A DNA stretch of 22,192 nucleotides from Candidatus Delongbacteria bacterium (GTDB lineage: Bacteria > CAIWAD01 > BS150m-G50). Where the stretch lies: contig JADHUQ010000013.1 of the NCBI GenBank assembly GCA_016784425.1, positions 1 to 22,192 of the forward strand, in the 5' to 3' direction. The notes under the pieces were generated by a model. The model was not told the DNA's origin, ran no database searches, and was given only the letters and a program-made list of their open reading frames with translations. Shown here one piece after another: positions 15,673 through 22,192 of this stretch (positions within the stretch are counted from its first letter, which is position 1; each line of letters begins with the position of its first letter). The position numbers and the translations under genes were made by a program.

Positions 15673-15951
15673 ACCACCACCGCCACCATCATTGTTCGGA
15701 ATCTCATCACCCAGCATGGCCAGCATAACTGTGCGGCTGGTGTGACAGGTAACGCAGGAGCTGGAGACAAGATTGAGACGCTCCTCTTCATCCTGATCTA
15801 GCAGTCGGGAACATCCAGATGTCAACACTAGTATTGATGCCAATAAAAGCAATCCCCGGTGTGACCTGGCTCCTGTTTCTGGATGGGAGAATTCAGGTGC
15901 CGGTGAGGTCTCCTCATGGGAACTTCTCTTGGAGAATAGCACGTTTTTCAT
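15670..15951 (-). CDS. N-terminal part of multiheme cytochrome lipoprotein, ends at in-frame TGA
   Basis: A 93-residue piece with an unusually long polar N-region (about 32 residues), a hydrophobic stretch and a lipobox LTSGC (C47), then one heme site CVTCH (66-70) and a Gly-rich linker ending NDGGGGG. It stops at TGA (15672-15670). The same frame continues without any other stop into the 420-residue cytochrome, which starts GGEV after the TGA. The simplest view is one lipoprotein cytochrome in which a glycine codon (GGA) has become TGA, or a sequencing error. Selenocysteine insertion or suppression are alternatives. The ATG at 15951 has AGGAAAC upstream. It is the first gene of the conduit cluster. 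Confidence 0.8.
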   Translation of the reverse strand: MKNVLFSKRSSHEETSPAPEFSHPETGARSHRGLLLLASILVLTSGCSRLLDQDEEERLNLVSSSCVTCHTSRTVMLAMLGDEIPNNDGGGGG

Positions 15952-16016
15952 CTGTTTCCTGCCCCGCTTGGACTTAATGATTACCTTGCTGAACCTGTTT
16001 CTATCATGTACCTAAT

Positions 16017-16044
16017 AATATACCAGAAATCAATCACTGCCCAA
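16017..16044 (-). promoter_or_regulatory. Possible promoter of the cytochrome/rhodanese cluster
   Basis: On the minus strand an extended -10 TGG-TATATT (16025-16017) is preceded, after 16 nt, by TTGGGC (16044-16039). It lies about 65 nt upstream of the ATG at 15951. The -10 is good and the -35 is weak. Confidence 0.4.
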
Positions 16045-16096
16045 GAAAAACCGAAAACTCTCTGGTGCCCCTTGAAAACTATCCTGGACTGCCTTT

Positions 16097-16121
16097 GGAA
16101 AAGCGGGCGGCATTCTTTTCC
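16097..16121. promoter_or_regulatory. Candidate enhancer dyad for a sigma-54 activator
   Basis: GGAAAAG (16097-16103) and CTTTTCC (16115-16121) form a perfect 7-bp inverted repeat with an 11-nt centre, overlapped by the palindrome CCTGATCAGG. It lies about 120-140 nt upstream of the -24 element, the usual range for enhancer-binding proteins. No binding data support it. Confidence 0.3.
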
Positions 16122-16237
16122 TGATCAGGCAGTTATCGCCCTGCAGGTAGCTCACAGTAGACTTCCTACAATTATCGCTGCAATCGTAACTCCCGGATTT
16201 TCCAATTCTTAACTTCCTGACTTCCAGAGTAGTTAAA

Positions 16238-16254
16238 CTGGCACGTAACTTGCC
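16238..16254 (+). promoter_or_regulatory. Sigma-54 (-24/-12) promoter
   Basis: The sequence CTGGCACGTAACTTGCC has the -24 GG at 16240-16241 and the -12 GC at 16252-16253, exactly 12 bases apart, and matches the consensus TGGCACG-N4-TTGC. Transcription would begin near 16265, giving a leader of about 135 nt before the ATG at 16400. Confidence 0.88.
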
Positions 16255-16399
16255 TCTATTGCCGACAGCCGGTTCTGTTTGCTCCTGCTGGAAAAAAAAG
16301 AGCGGCTGGTTTCAACTGGGATATCCAACCGATCGGTTTTATCATGATTCCTGCTTTATCGACCCACAATGTCACAGTTGACCTGAAAGGAATCACTTT

Positions 16400-17938
16400 A
16401 TGAAACCGATCGATCCACCCGCCGGCTTCAACGATTATATACGCAAGCTGGAGGAGGAACTGAAAGCCCAGACCGCACAGGCGGGTGAGGCTGAAACTAC
16501 CGCCCCCGTCGGGGGTGAAGAAAATCTCGAGGAATTTCATCTCCAGCCAAGGGAGATGGTGGAATATCTCAACAAGTATGTCATCGACCAGTCGGAAGCG
16601 GTTTCCATTCTGGCCACCAAAATCTGTACCCACTTTAACCGGATCAAACTTCTGAAGGATAAGGCGCCGGTCGGCATGGTGAAAAGCAACATCATGATGA
16701 TCGGACCTACCGGTGTAGGCAAGACCTTTATTATCAAGCTGATCGCTGATAAACTGCGGGTGCCCTTTGTCAAGGGGGATGCCACCAAGTTCTCAGAGAC
16801 CGGTTATGTCGGCGGTGATGTCGATGACCTGGTGCGTGAACTGGTCAAACAGGCGGACGGTGATCTGGAGCGCGCTTCCCACGGTATCATCTACATCGAC
16901 GAGATCGATAAAATCGCTTCAACTGTCAAGATGGGGATACGGGATGTCTCCGGCTCCGGTGTCCAGCGTAACCTGTTGAAATTGATGGAAGAGACCGAGG
17001 TCAATCTGAAACCGGCGCATGACTTTGCTGCCCAGATGGAAGCGGTGATACAGACGCAGCGTACCGGTAAAGCACCCCACAAGACCGTAAACACCCGCAA
17101 TATCCTCTTTGTCGTTTCCGGTGCCTTTCAGGGTCTCACCGAGATCATCCGCAAGCGACTGAGTAAGCAACCGATGGGGTTCCAGCGGGAACTGTTACCA
17201 ACTGACCTGACCGAGGAGCAGTACCTGCGCCAGTCTACCGCCGACGATTTTATCCAGTACGGTTTTGAAAGTGAGTTCATCGGTCGCCTGCCGATCACTG
17301 CAGTACTCAACCATCTGGATGAGAAATCGCTCTACAAGATTCTTCAGAATCCGGAAGCGGCGGTGATCCGCAGCAAGGAGATAGACTTCGCTGCCTACGA
17401 CATCGAGGTTGAGTTCAATGATGACGCCTTGAAGGAGATCGCCAGACTGGCTGCCCAGGCTAAAACCGGTGCCCGCAGCCTGACCAGGATAATCGAGACG
17501 ACACTGATGCCGTACGAGGAGAAACTGCCTGGTTCCGGGCTGCTCAAGCTGACCGTGGATGCGAAGCTGGTAGAAGATCCGATCGGTCAATTGATGCCAC
17601 GGGTGGTGGAGGGGGGTATTGCCCATTTCAGCCGGCGTTTTGCCGCCGACTACAATATCGAGCTGGAATTCGACACCAGTGCGTGCGAATACCTGGGTGA
17701 GATTCATGCCCGTGACGGCATCAGCATTCCGCTGCTGCTGGAGGGGATGCTCAAAGATTTCGCCTATGGGCTCAAACTGATGGATCGGGCGCACCAGACC
17801 ATCAGTGGCGATGTCCTGCGGAATCCGCGGGTCTGGATGGATCGCCTCATCAAGGAGTCCTACAGCGCCAGGGAACAACGCGAACTGCCCCCTGCCCCGC
17901 CGCCCGAGGAGGGGCGTGAGGATACCGCAAGCGACTGA
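16400..17938 (+). CDS. ClpX-like AAA+ unfoldase, no zinc domain, C-terminal extension
   Basis: A 512-residue protein. Residues about 45-390 match the ClpX ATPase core: Walker A GPTGVGKT (102-109), pore loop GYVG (135-138), Walker B IIYIDEID (163-170), Arg finger in EFIGRLP (292-298) and sensor 2 GARS (357-360). A MGF tripeptide (259-261) sits where ClpX has its IGF loop for docking ClpP. The cysteine zinc-binding N-domain of ClpX is missing, replaced by a polar N-terminus, and about 120 extra residues follow the core, ending in a Pro/Glu-rich tail. This is a paralogue rather than housekeeping clpX. The ATG has AAAGGAA upstream. A sigma-54 promoter lies 146 nt upstream, implying conditional expression. 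No clpP is nearby; substrates are unknown. Confidence 0.88.
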   Translation: MKPIDPPAGFNDYIRKLEEELKAQTAQAGEAETTAPVGGEENLEEFHLQPREMVEYLNKYVIDQSEAVSILATKICTHFNRIKLLKDKAPVGMVKSNIMMIGPTGVGKTFIIKLIADKLRVPFVKGDATKFSETGYVGGDVDDLVRELVKQADGDLERASHGIIYIDEIDKIASTVKMGIRDVSGSGVQRNLLKLMEETEVNLKPAHDFAAQMEAVIQTQRTGKAPHKTVNTRNILFVVSGAFQGLTEIIRKRLSKQPMGFQRELLPTDLTEEQYLRQSTADDFIQYGFESEFIGRLPITAVLNHLDEKSLYKILQNPEAAVIRSKEIDFAAYDIEVEFNDDALKEIARLAAQAKTGARSLTRIIETTLMPYEEKLPGSGLLKLTVDAKLVEDPIGQLMPRVVEGGIAHFSRRFAADYNIELEFDTSACEYLGEIHARDGISIPLLLEGMLKDFAYGLKLMDRAHQTISGDVLRNPRVWMDRLIKESYSAREQRELPPAPPPEEGREDTASD

Positions 17939-18001
17939 CGGTGCGGTCTCAGTGTGTTCGCCGGTGTGAATCCAAAGATCTTGAATAAACAGGAGCCTGC
18001 A

Positions 18002-18322
18002 ATGAACTACCGGAATGATGATGTCATCCTGCGAACCGACGAGTTAAATGAGACCACCGCCCCGACCCGTATCCCCAAGTACCAGACCTTCGAAGCGAAG
18101 CTGTCGATTCTGCTCACCAGTGAACAGTTGCGCTACCTGGAGGAGATGGTGGGGAAGATCATGCGCAACCGCACCGATAAAAAGGAGCGGATCACCAAGA
18201 ACTCCATCATCCGCTCGCTGGTCGAGTTCATGCAGACCCTCGACATCGATTGCAATGATATTCCCGATGAGAAGGAGCTGGCCAAGCGGATCTTTATCGC
18301 CCGGTTGCATAGGATCATGTAG
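18002..18322 (+). CDS. Small ribbon-helix-helix-like protein
   Basis: A 106-residue protein beginning at the ATG at 18002, with AGGAG 6 nt upstream. The frame extends to 17954, but that part has no ribosome site and looks untranslated. After a disordered N-terminus, a short strand (KLSILLT) is followed by a long helix (about residues 40-58), a basic loop (RNRTDKKER) and a second helix starting TKNSIIRSLVEFMQTL. This strand-helix-helix order resembles ribbon-helix-helix DNA-binding proteins, with a longer loop than usual. It follows the ClpX-like gene by 63 nt and is probably in the same sigma-54-driven operon. It might be a regulator, or an adaptor or substrate of the unfoldase. No named family is recognised. 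Confidence 0.78.
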   Translation: MNYRNDDVILRTDELNETTAPTRIPKYQTFEAKLSILLTSEQLRYLEEMVGKIMRNRTDKKERITKNSIIRSLVEFMQTLDIDCNDIPDEKELAKRIFIARLHRIM

Positions 18323-18635
18323 GCTTCTAAGAACAGGTCTGAAGCGCGGCCAGAAATCTCTGAGCAATCAGGTGTGCTTTCGGCTTTATTACATTTCAGG
18401 CCTCGATCGATTGCCCGGACTCAGTATCTTCACACCCCACGGGGATTTGGAGTGTCTGTATCCGGGTACTTTTTTATCGGTAAATCGAAGGCGGGAATAA
18501 CACCCCTGCGCCAATGTGTGGATGGATAAGAAAGGTGGGGCAATGTTCGGCGGTAGATTGGCCTAGCTGCTGCGCAAAGCGATTCTACCCACGGGCAGTT
18601 TGAAACTGAGTAGAGTCGAAGGCATGTTGTGGTTT
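18323..18635. other. Gene-free gap between convergent genes
   Basis: A 313-nt stretch between the RHH-like gene and the DHH phosphoesterase, which converge on it. No protein start or RNA gene is convincing. A T6 run occurs near 18470 without a clear hairpin, and the dyad at 18605-18644 lies at its right end. Confidence 0.5.
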
Positions 18636-18644
18636 CTACTCAGT
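18605..18644 (-). terminator. Possible terminator hairpin of the DHH phosphoesterase gene
   Basis: ACTGAGTAGA (18605-18614) and TCTACTCAGT (18635-18644) form a perfect 10-bp inverted repeat with a 20-nt loop. The right arm includes the TAG stop of the minus-strand gene. The tail is TTTCAAA, only weakly T-rich, so termination is uncertain. Confidence 0.4.
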
Positions 18645-19679
18645 GTGTGTTTCCACTAATGGTAGCCCCACTTTCATCGAATTATTGATCCCACGCAGGA
18701 AGCGCTTGCTGAGCAGCTCGCCAGCCTCCTCCGCCCCCCCCTCAAAGCGATCCAGGTCACGCACCTGCCCCCCGGCCAGCTGGGGATGTCCACCGGCGGT
18801 GCCGATTCCGGCGACGATCACCTGGGCCAGCTCCCCCATATGGAATTCCGGACTGGCGGAGCGGAGGCTGAACAGCATCTGCTGGTCTTTGCTGATGGCA
18901 TAGCAGAGTACCCACTCGATATTCTCCAGGCGCAGCATCTGGTCAGCCACCTCAGCTACCGAATCGGGATGACGGATAGGTCCGATACTACAGACCAGCG
19001 CATTGCGGTAAATACAGGTGCCGGCAATGGCTTTGTGCATGGTGCGGAAGTACTCCGGTGAAACGCGGCTGTTGACGATGCGGTGCAACAGGTCCCAGTC
19101 GATTTTGGTATGCAACTTGAAGTAGGCTTCCCGATCAGCCTTGCCCACTCCCCGCCCCAGATCTTCGGTTTCGGTGCGGATGGCGTAGTAGAGCGCCGTG
19201 GCCAGGTCGGTTTCCACCTTGATATTACGCGCCAGCAGATACTCGTAAGCTATCGTTGCGGTAGCGCCGAAATCTTCCCTGATGTCCTGAAAATCGATTT
19301 TACCCAGGTTCGGGTTGAGGATATGGTGGTCGATGATACCGATCTTCTTATCCTCCGGCAGGCGGAAGGAGATATTCCCGGAATCGGGCTGGCAGTCCAG
19401 GAAGAGCAGCAGGTCGTAATCGGCGGCGGAAATGGTGAAGATGGAACGGAGATCAATGTCGACATTGTAAAGGAGGGCACGGTTTTCAGCCCGGCCGATA
19501 GAACCGCCGTAGGCGACATCAACCTGAACCTTCATCGAACGGAGAAGCAATTCCATCGCCCAGGCAGAGGCAACCGAATCGGGATCCGGATTGTCGTGAA
19601 TTATCAGCAGGACCTTCTCGTCGAACTGCAGCAGTTCTTTCAGCTCGGTCAGCTTGCGGGAAGTCTCTACCCTTTTCAT
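18636..19679 (-). CDS. DHH/DHHA1-family phosphoesterase (nanoRNase/pAp phosphatase-like)
   Basis: A 347-residue protein of the DHH superfamily, metal-dependent enzymes that hydrolyse short oligonucleotides, pAp or cyclic dinucleotide products. Metal-binding motifs are HDNPDPDS (28-35), D95 and the signature DHH (117-119). The C-terminal DHHA1 domain carries the substrate-binding GGHPQLAGG (296-304). Length and layout match NrnA-like bifunctional oligoribonuclease/pAp phosphatases, though the linker region is divergent and the exact substrate cannot be fixed. The ATG at 19679 has GGGAG upstream. It follows the NhaD-type antiporter gene by 62 nt on the same strand and may be co-transcribed. Confidence 0.9.
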   Translation of the reverse strand: MKRVETSRKLTELKELLQFDEKVLLIIHDNPDPDSVASAWAMELLLRSMKVQVDVAYGGSIGRAENRALLYNVDIDLRSIFTISAADYDLLLFLDCQPDSGNISFRLPEDKKIGIIDHHILNPNLGKIDFQDIREDFGATATIAYEYLLARNIKVETDLATALYYAIRTETEDLGRGVGKADREAYFKLHTKIDWDLLHRIVNSRVSPEYFRTMHKAIAGTCIYRNALVCSIGPIRHPDSVAEVADQMLRLENIEWVLCYAISKDQQMLFSLRSASPEFHMGELAQVIVAGIGTAGGHPQLAGGQVRDLDRFEGGAEEAGELLSKRFLRGINNSMKVGLPLVETHTE

Positions 19680-19741
19680 ATATACACTCCCATGCTGAAC
19701 GTTACGGAACCGCAGCTATCGGATCAAGATCTAACCTGCGG

Positions 19742-21346
19742 TCAGTAGAGCACACCCAGCAACCAGGTGTCCAGCAGGAACAGCGGCAGCAGGATTGTCG
19801 CCGACCAGGCCATGAAACCAAAGAAAGAGGGCATCCTGATACCGGTTTCCATGGCAATGGAGCGCACCATGAAATTGGGTGCATTGCCGATGTAAGTCAT
19901 CGCCCCCATGAATACGGCTCCGGCTGAAATGCTGAGCAGAATAGTTGGATAATTGGCCAGCAGTTGCGGAACGGCGGCTGTTTCCGGCACACCGGGATAG
20001 TAATTGCCGAGGGCGGTATTAAAGAAGGTCAGGTAGGTCGGGGCATTATCCAGAAAACTGGACAGGGAGCCGGTGATCCAGAAATAGCTTGCCGGTGTAC
20101 CGACCGCCTCGATAATGAATCCGAGGGCGCCGGCTGTCCCCGCCTTGAGGATTTCCAGCGCCGGAACGATGGTCATAAAGATACCGGCAAACAGTAACGC
20201 CACCTCCTGGATCGGCCAGTAGGTGAATTCATTGTCCTTGCGGATCTTCCTGGTGGTCGTTTTCAGTGAGATCAGGATCAGCGCTATCATGGCGCCGTCA
20301 CGTAGCAGACTGATCCAGGGGAGTACCAGCGGGTGAGCGCCACCCATCAACCTGATACCACGGTTCACCTGGTGGGTTGCATCCCAGAAAAGCGGGTTGT
20401 GCGCCAGTACACCGGAGAGGATAACCGCAACAACCACACCACCCAGCAGCAGCAGGTTGAACAACCCTTCCACTTTCAGCGGCTCACTTGATTCCGGCTG
20501 GGTAGCGGTCTCCCGCTTCATCAGGATATAGTCGATCAGATAATAGGCCAGCAACAGGACAACCACATTCACCGACATCAGGCTGATCAGCTTGAAAGTC
20601 CAGAAGAACGGTACACCGTGGAGGAAGCCGAGAAAGAGAGGGGGATCACCGATCGGTGTCAGGGAGCCACCAATATTACTCACCAGAAAGATGAAGAAAA
20701 CCGGGGTGTGAACTTTGAAGCGGCGATGGGCGTTGGCACGCAGCAGCGGGCGGATCAACAGCATGGAGGCACCGGTGGTCCCAATCCAGGAGGCCAGCAG
20801 CGTACCGATCACGATAATCACCGTATTGACAACCGGTGTCGCCTTGATGGAGCCCCGCACGATCACACCACCGGAAATGATGAACAATGACGCCAGCAGA
20901 ATGACAAAGGGAATATAATCCAGGACATAGATATGCAGAATGGCGTAGAGGCCATCGTGCAGACCGAATGCGATGACAAATGGTACCGCAAACAGCAGCG
21001 CCCAGAAAGCGCTGACCTTCCCCAGATTGTGCTCCCACCAGTGGGGTGCGAACATCGGCCAGAGCGCTATCGAAAGCAGGATGCCGATGAAGGGGATGAT
21101 ACTCCAGAGCGGCAGCCGCTCACCCAATGGCACGGTGTGACCGGTATGCTTGGCGGCATGCAGTTCACCACTTTCCTGCTCCTGGTCGCTTTCCTGAATG
21201 GCAGTGGCGGGGGAGTGACCGCTGCTCAACGCCTCGGCTGAACGGGCTACTGCAGCGGTTGCGGTCAGATGATCCGCCTGCCGGCTGGAAGCGAGGGCTG
21301 GCAGGCTGACCAGAAATAGCAGTGCGACGATTGTTACTGTTTTCAC
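19742..21346 (-). CDS. NhaD-type Na+/H+ antiporter (ArsB/NhaD/CitMHS superfamily)
   Basis: A 534-residue membrane protein with about eleven or twelve helices after a cleavable-looking signal (MKTVTIVALLFLVSLPALAS) and a polar, His- and Glu-containing region to about residue 78. Diagnostic motifs are SWIGTTGASMLLIRP (186-200), SNIGGSLTPIGDPP (223-236) and, in the second half, FLDNAPTYLTF and TYIGNAPNF, which form the two inverted halves of the transport core. It should export Na+ (or Li+) in exchange for H+. The start is a GTG at 21346 with AGGAG about 9 nt upstream. It lies 122 nt downstream of nuoN, which would place sodium/proton exchange next to the complex I proton pump. The symbol nhaD is likely but not certain. 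Confidence 0.9.
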   Translation of the reverse strand: MKTVTIVALLFLVSLPALASSRQADHLTATAAVARSAEALSSGHSPATAIQESDQEQESGELHAAKHTGHTVPLGERLPLWSIIPFIGILLSIALWPMFAPHWWEHNLGKVSAFWALLFAVPFVIAFGLHDGLYAILHIYVLDYIPFVILLASLFIISGGVIVRGSIKATPVVNTVIIVIGTLLASWIGTTGASMLLIRPLLRANAHRRFKVHTPVFFIFLVSNIGGSLTPIGDPPLFLGFLHGVPFFWTFKLISLMSVNVVVLLLAYYLIDYILMKRETATQPESSEPLKVEGLFNLLLLGGVVVAVILSGVLAHNPLFWDATHQVNRGIRLMGGAHPLVLPWISLLRDGAMIALILISLKTTTRKIRKDNEFTYWPIQEVALLFAGIFMTIVPALEILKAGTAGALGFIIEAVGTPASYFWITGSLSSFLDNAPTYLTFFNTALGNYYPGVPETAAVPQLLANYPTILLSISAGAVFMGAMTYIGNAPNFMVRSIAMETGIRMPSFFGFMAWSATILLPLFLLDTWLLGVLY

Positions 21347-21468
21347 CCTCTATATCTCCTCTATCCTTCGCTAAGCTATCGATGCCTGTAAAGAATGTCC
21401 TTTTGGAACGTCAGGAGCTGCATCGGATCTCCTTTCAGGAAATACCATCAGCCGGTGGGGTAAGCGAA

Positions 21469-22192
21469 TCAAAAGGTGACCAGAGTGGTGAAACGCAACA
21501 ACAGTCCGGGCAGCACCCCCAGCAGCAGAACAGCCAGGGCTGCCACCGAAGTGGCGATGGTGACACCAGGCGGCAGACGAAACGTTTGACCGGTGCCGGT
21601 ATGGAAGTACATGTAAACCACTACACGCATATAGTAGTAGACCGATATCAGTGCAAACAAAACTGCGACGATGGTCAATGGCACATGGCCGGTTTCCACT
21701 GCAGCCTGGAAGATATAGAACTTGCCGATAAAACCGGCAGTGGGGGGAATTCCGGCGAGTGCCAGCATGAAGATGGTCATCAGAAGTGCCGCCAGCGGAT
21801 GGCGTGTACCCAGTCCTTTGTAGTGTTCCAGCTCGTAACCGCCGTCACTCTGTTCCAGTTGGATGGCCAGCAGGAAGGCACCACAGTTCATCAGGGCGTA
21901 GGGGACCAGGTAGAAGAGCACCGTCTGTCCCTGCTCCAGGCTGTCCGGTGAGACCAGCAGCCCGATCAGCAGATAGCCTGCATGCGCGATGGCAGACCAG
22001 GCCAGCAGTCGCTTAATGGAGGTCTGTTTCAACGCGGTCAGGTTGCCTACCGCCACGGTCAGTATCGCCAGCCAGACGAGAACCTGGACCCAGACCACAC
22101 TCAGCGATCCCAGTCCGCCGAGGAACACCCGCAGAAAAGCAATCAGGACACCAGCTTTCACCGCCGTGGCCATAAAGGCGGTTATCAGGGTT
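21469..22192 (-). CDS. nuoN: NADH-quinone oxidoreductase subunit N, C-terminal part (runs off window)
   Basis: The frame is open from the window edge at 22192 to the TGA at 21469, so the N-terminal half is missing. The visible part is a chain of hydrophobic helices with antiporter-like NuoN features: MATAVKAG near the edge (with the Lys of the proton path), the motif KQTSIKRLLAWSAIAHAGY, an ALMNCGAF helix and GIPPTAGFIGKFYIF. NuoN is one of three proton-pumping membrane subunits of complex I and is normally the last gene of the nuo operon, which fits its position here with unrelated genes downstream. Confidence 0.95.
   Translation of the reverse strand, partial: TLITAFMATAVKAGVLIAFLRVFLGGLGSLSVVWVQVLVWLAILTVAVGNLTALKQTSIKRLLAWSAIAHAGYLLIGLLVSPDSLEQGQTVLFYLVPYALMNCGAFLLAIQLEQSDGGYELEHYKGLGTRHPLAALLMTIFMLALAGIPPTAGFIGKFYIFQAAVETGHVPLTIVAVLFALISVYYYMRVVVYMYFHTGTGQTFRLPPGVTIATSVAALAVLLLGVLPGLLLRFTTLVTF

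Larger units (their letters stand above)
15952..16399. other. Divergent regulatory gap between cytochrome cluster and ClpX-like operon
   Basis: No gene is supported in this 448-nt region. It contains a sigma-54 promoter toward the ClpX-like gene (16238-16254), a candidate enhancer dyad (16097-16121), the 10-bp palindrome CCTGATCAGG (16120-16129), the 12-bp palindrome AACCGATCGGTT (16327-16338) in the leader, and a possible sigma-70 promoter for the cytochrome cluster (16017-16044). Confidence 0.6.

Noticed and set aside
14965..15801. A 278-codon plus-strand frame opposite the multiheme cytochrome
   Set aside because: Its Ile/Thr/Val/Gly-rich composition is a shadow of the Cys/His-rich cytochrome strand, and it has no convincing ribosome site or motifs.
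16006..16212. Small plus-strand gene at 16006-16212
   Set aside because: It has no ribosome site, lies in a regulatory gap with promoter signals, and its translation has no recognisable feature.
18002..18322. Antitoxin of a toxin-antitoxin pair
   Set aside because: The RHH-like fold would fit, but the neighbour is a 512-residue AAA+ ATPase and no small toxin-like gene adjoins.

Overview
The window reads as part of the chromosome of a Gram-negative, respiring bacterium of moderate GC. The Gram-negative call rests on an outer-membrane beta-barrel gene, lipoprotein signals and exported multiheme c-type cytochromes. It also carries the end of a complex I operon (nuoN), lipoate metabolism (lpd, lipA) and sigma-54 control (an NtrC-type activator and a good -24/-12 promoter). 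The gene mix would suit an anaerobic or facultative metal/sulfur-cycling lineage (Geobacter-like or an FCB-group phylum), but I cannot assign a taxon from sequence alone. I saw no rRNA, tRNA, insertion sequence, phage gene or CRISPR array.

Layout. 1-1380 (minus): a small 4-TM membrane protein followed, with stop and start codons touching, by an extended SDR epimerase cut by the window edge. 1381-2007: no gene. 2008-4539 (minus): a TTG-started J-domain co-chaperone, then an orphan NtrC-type response regulator; 2.5 copies of a perfect 47-bp tandem repeat lie between them. 4540-5040: a non-coding gap with several inverted repeats, including two 56-bp hairpins with identical ends. 5041-7168 (plus): a VanZ-like membrane protein fused to a C-terminal Mth938/AAMDC-like domain, overlapping a membrane-anchored TPR gene. 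7208-9491 (minus): lpd then lipA.

9664-15951 (minus) is the most distinctive part: a multiheme cytochrome lipoprotein interrupted by one in-frame TGA, a lipoprotein with four rhodanese domains, a beta-barrel, a 12-heme cytochrome and a 4-heme cytochrome ending in a clear terminator. The set resembles an outer-membrane electron conduit, and from memory is closest in composition to the rhodanese-containing ExtHIJKL type of Geobacter sulfurreducens. The natural reading is electron transfer across the outer membrane coupled to, or protected from, reactive sulfur (or selenium) species.

16238-18322 (plus): a sigma-54 promoter, a ClpX-like AAA+ ATPase with no zinc domain and a long C-terminal extension, and a small ribbon-helix-helix-like protein. 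18636-22192 (minus): a DHH/DHHA1 phosphoesterase, an NhaD-type Na+/H+ antiporter and the 3' part of nuoN.

Points most worth following: the in-frame TGA followed by a SECIS-like hairpin, the rhodanese-cytochrome conduit, the VanZ-Mth938 fusion, the sigma-54-driven ClpX-like/RHH pair, and the repeat structures at 3499-3614 and 4587-4827.
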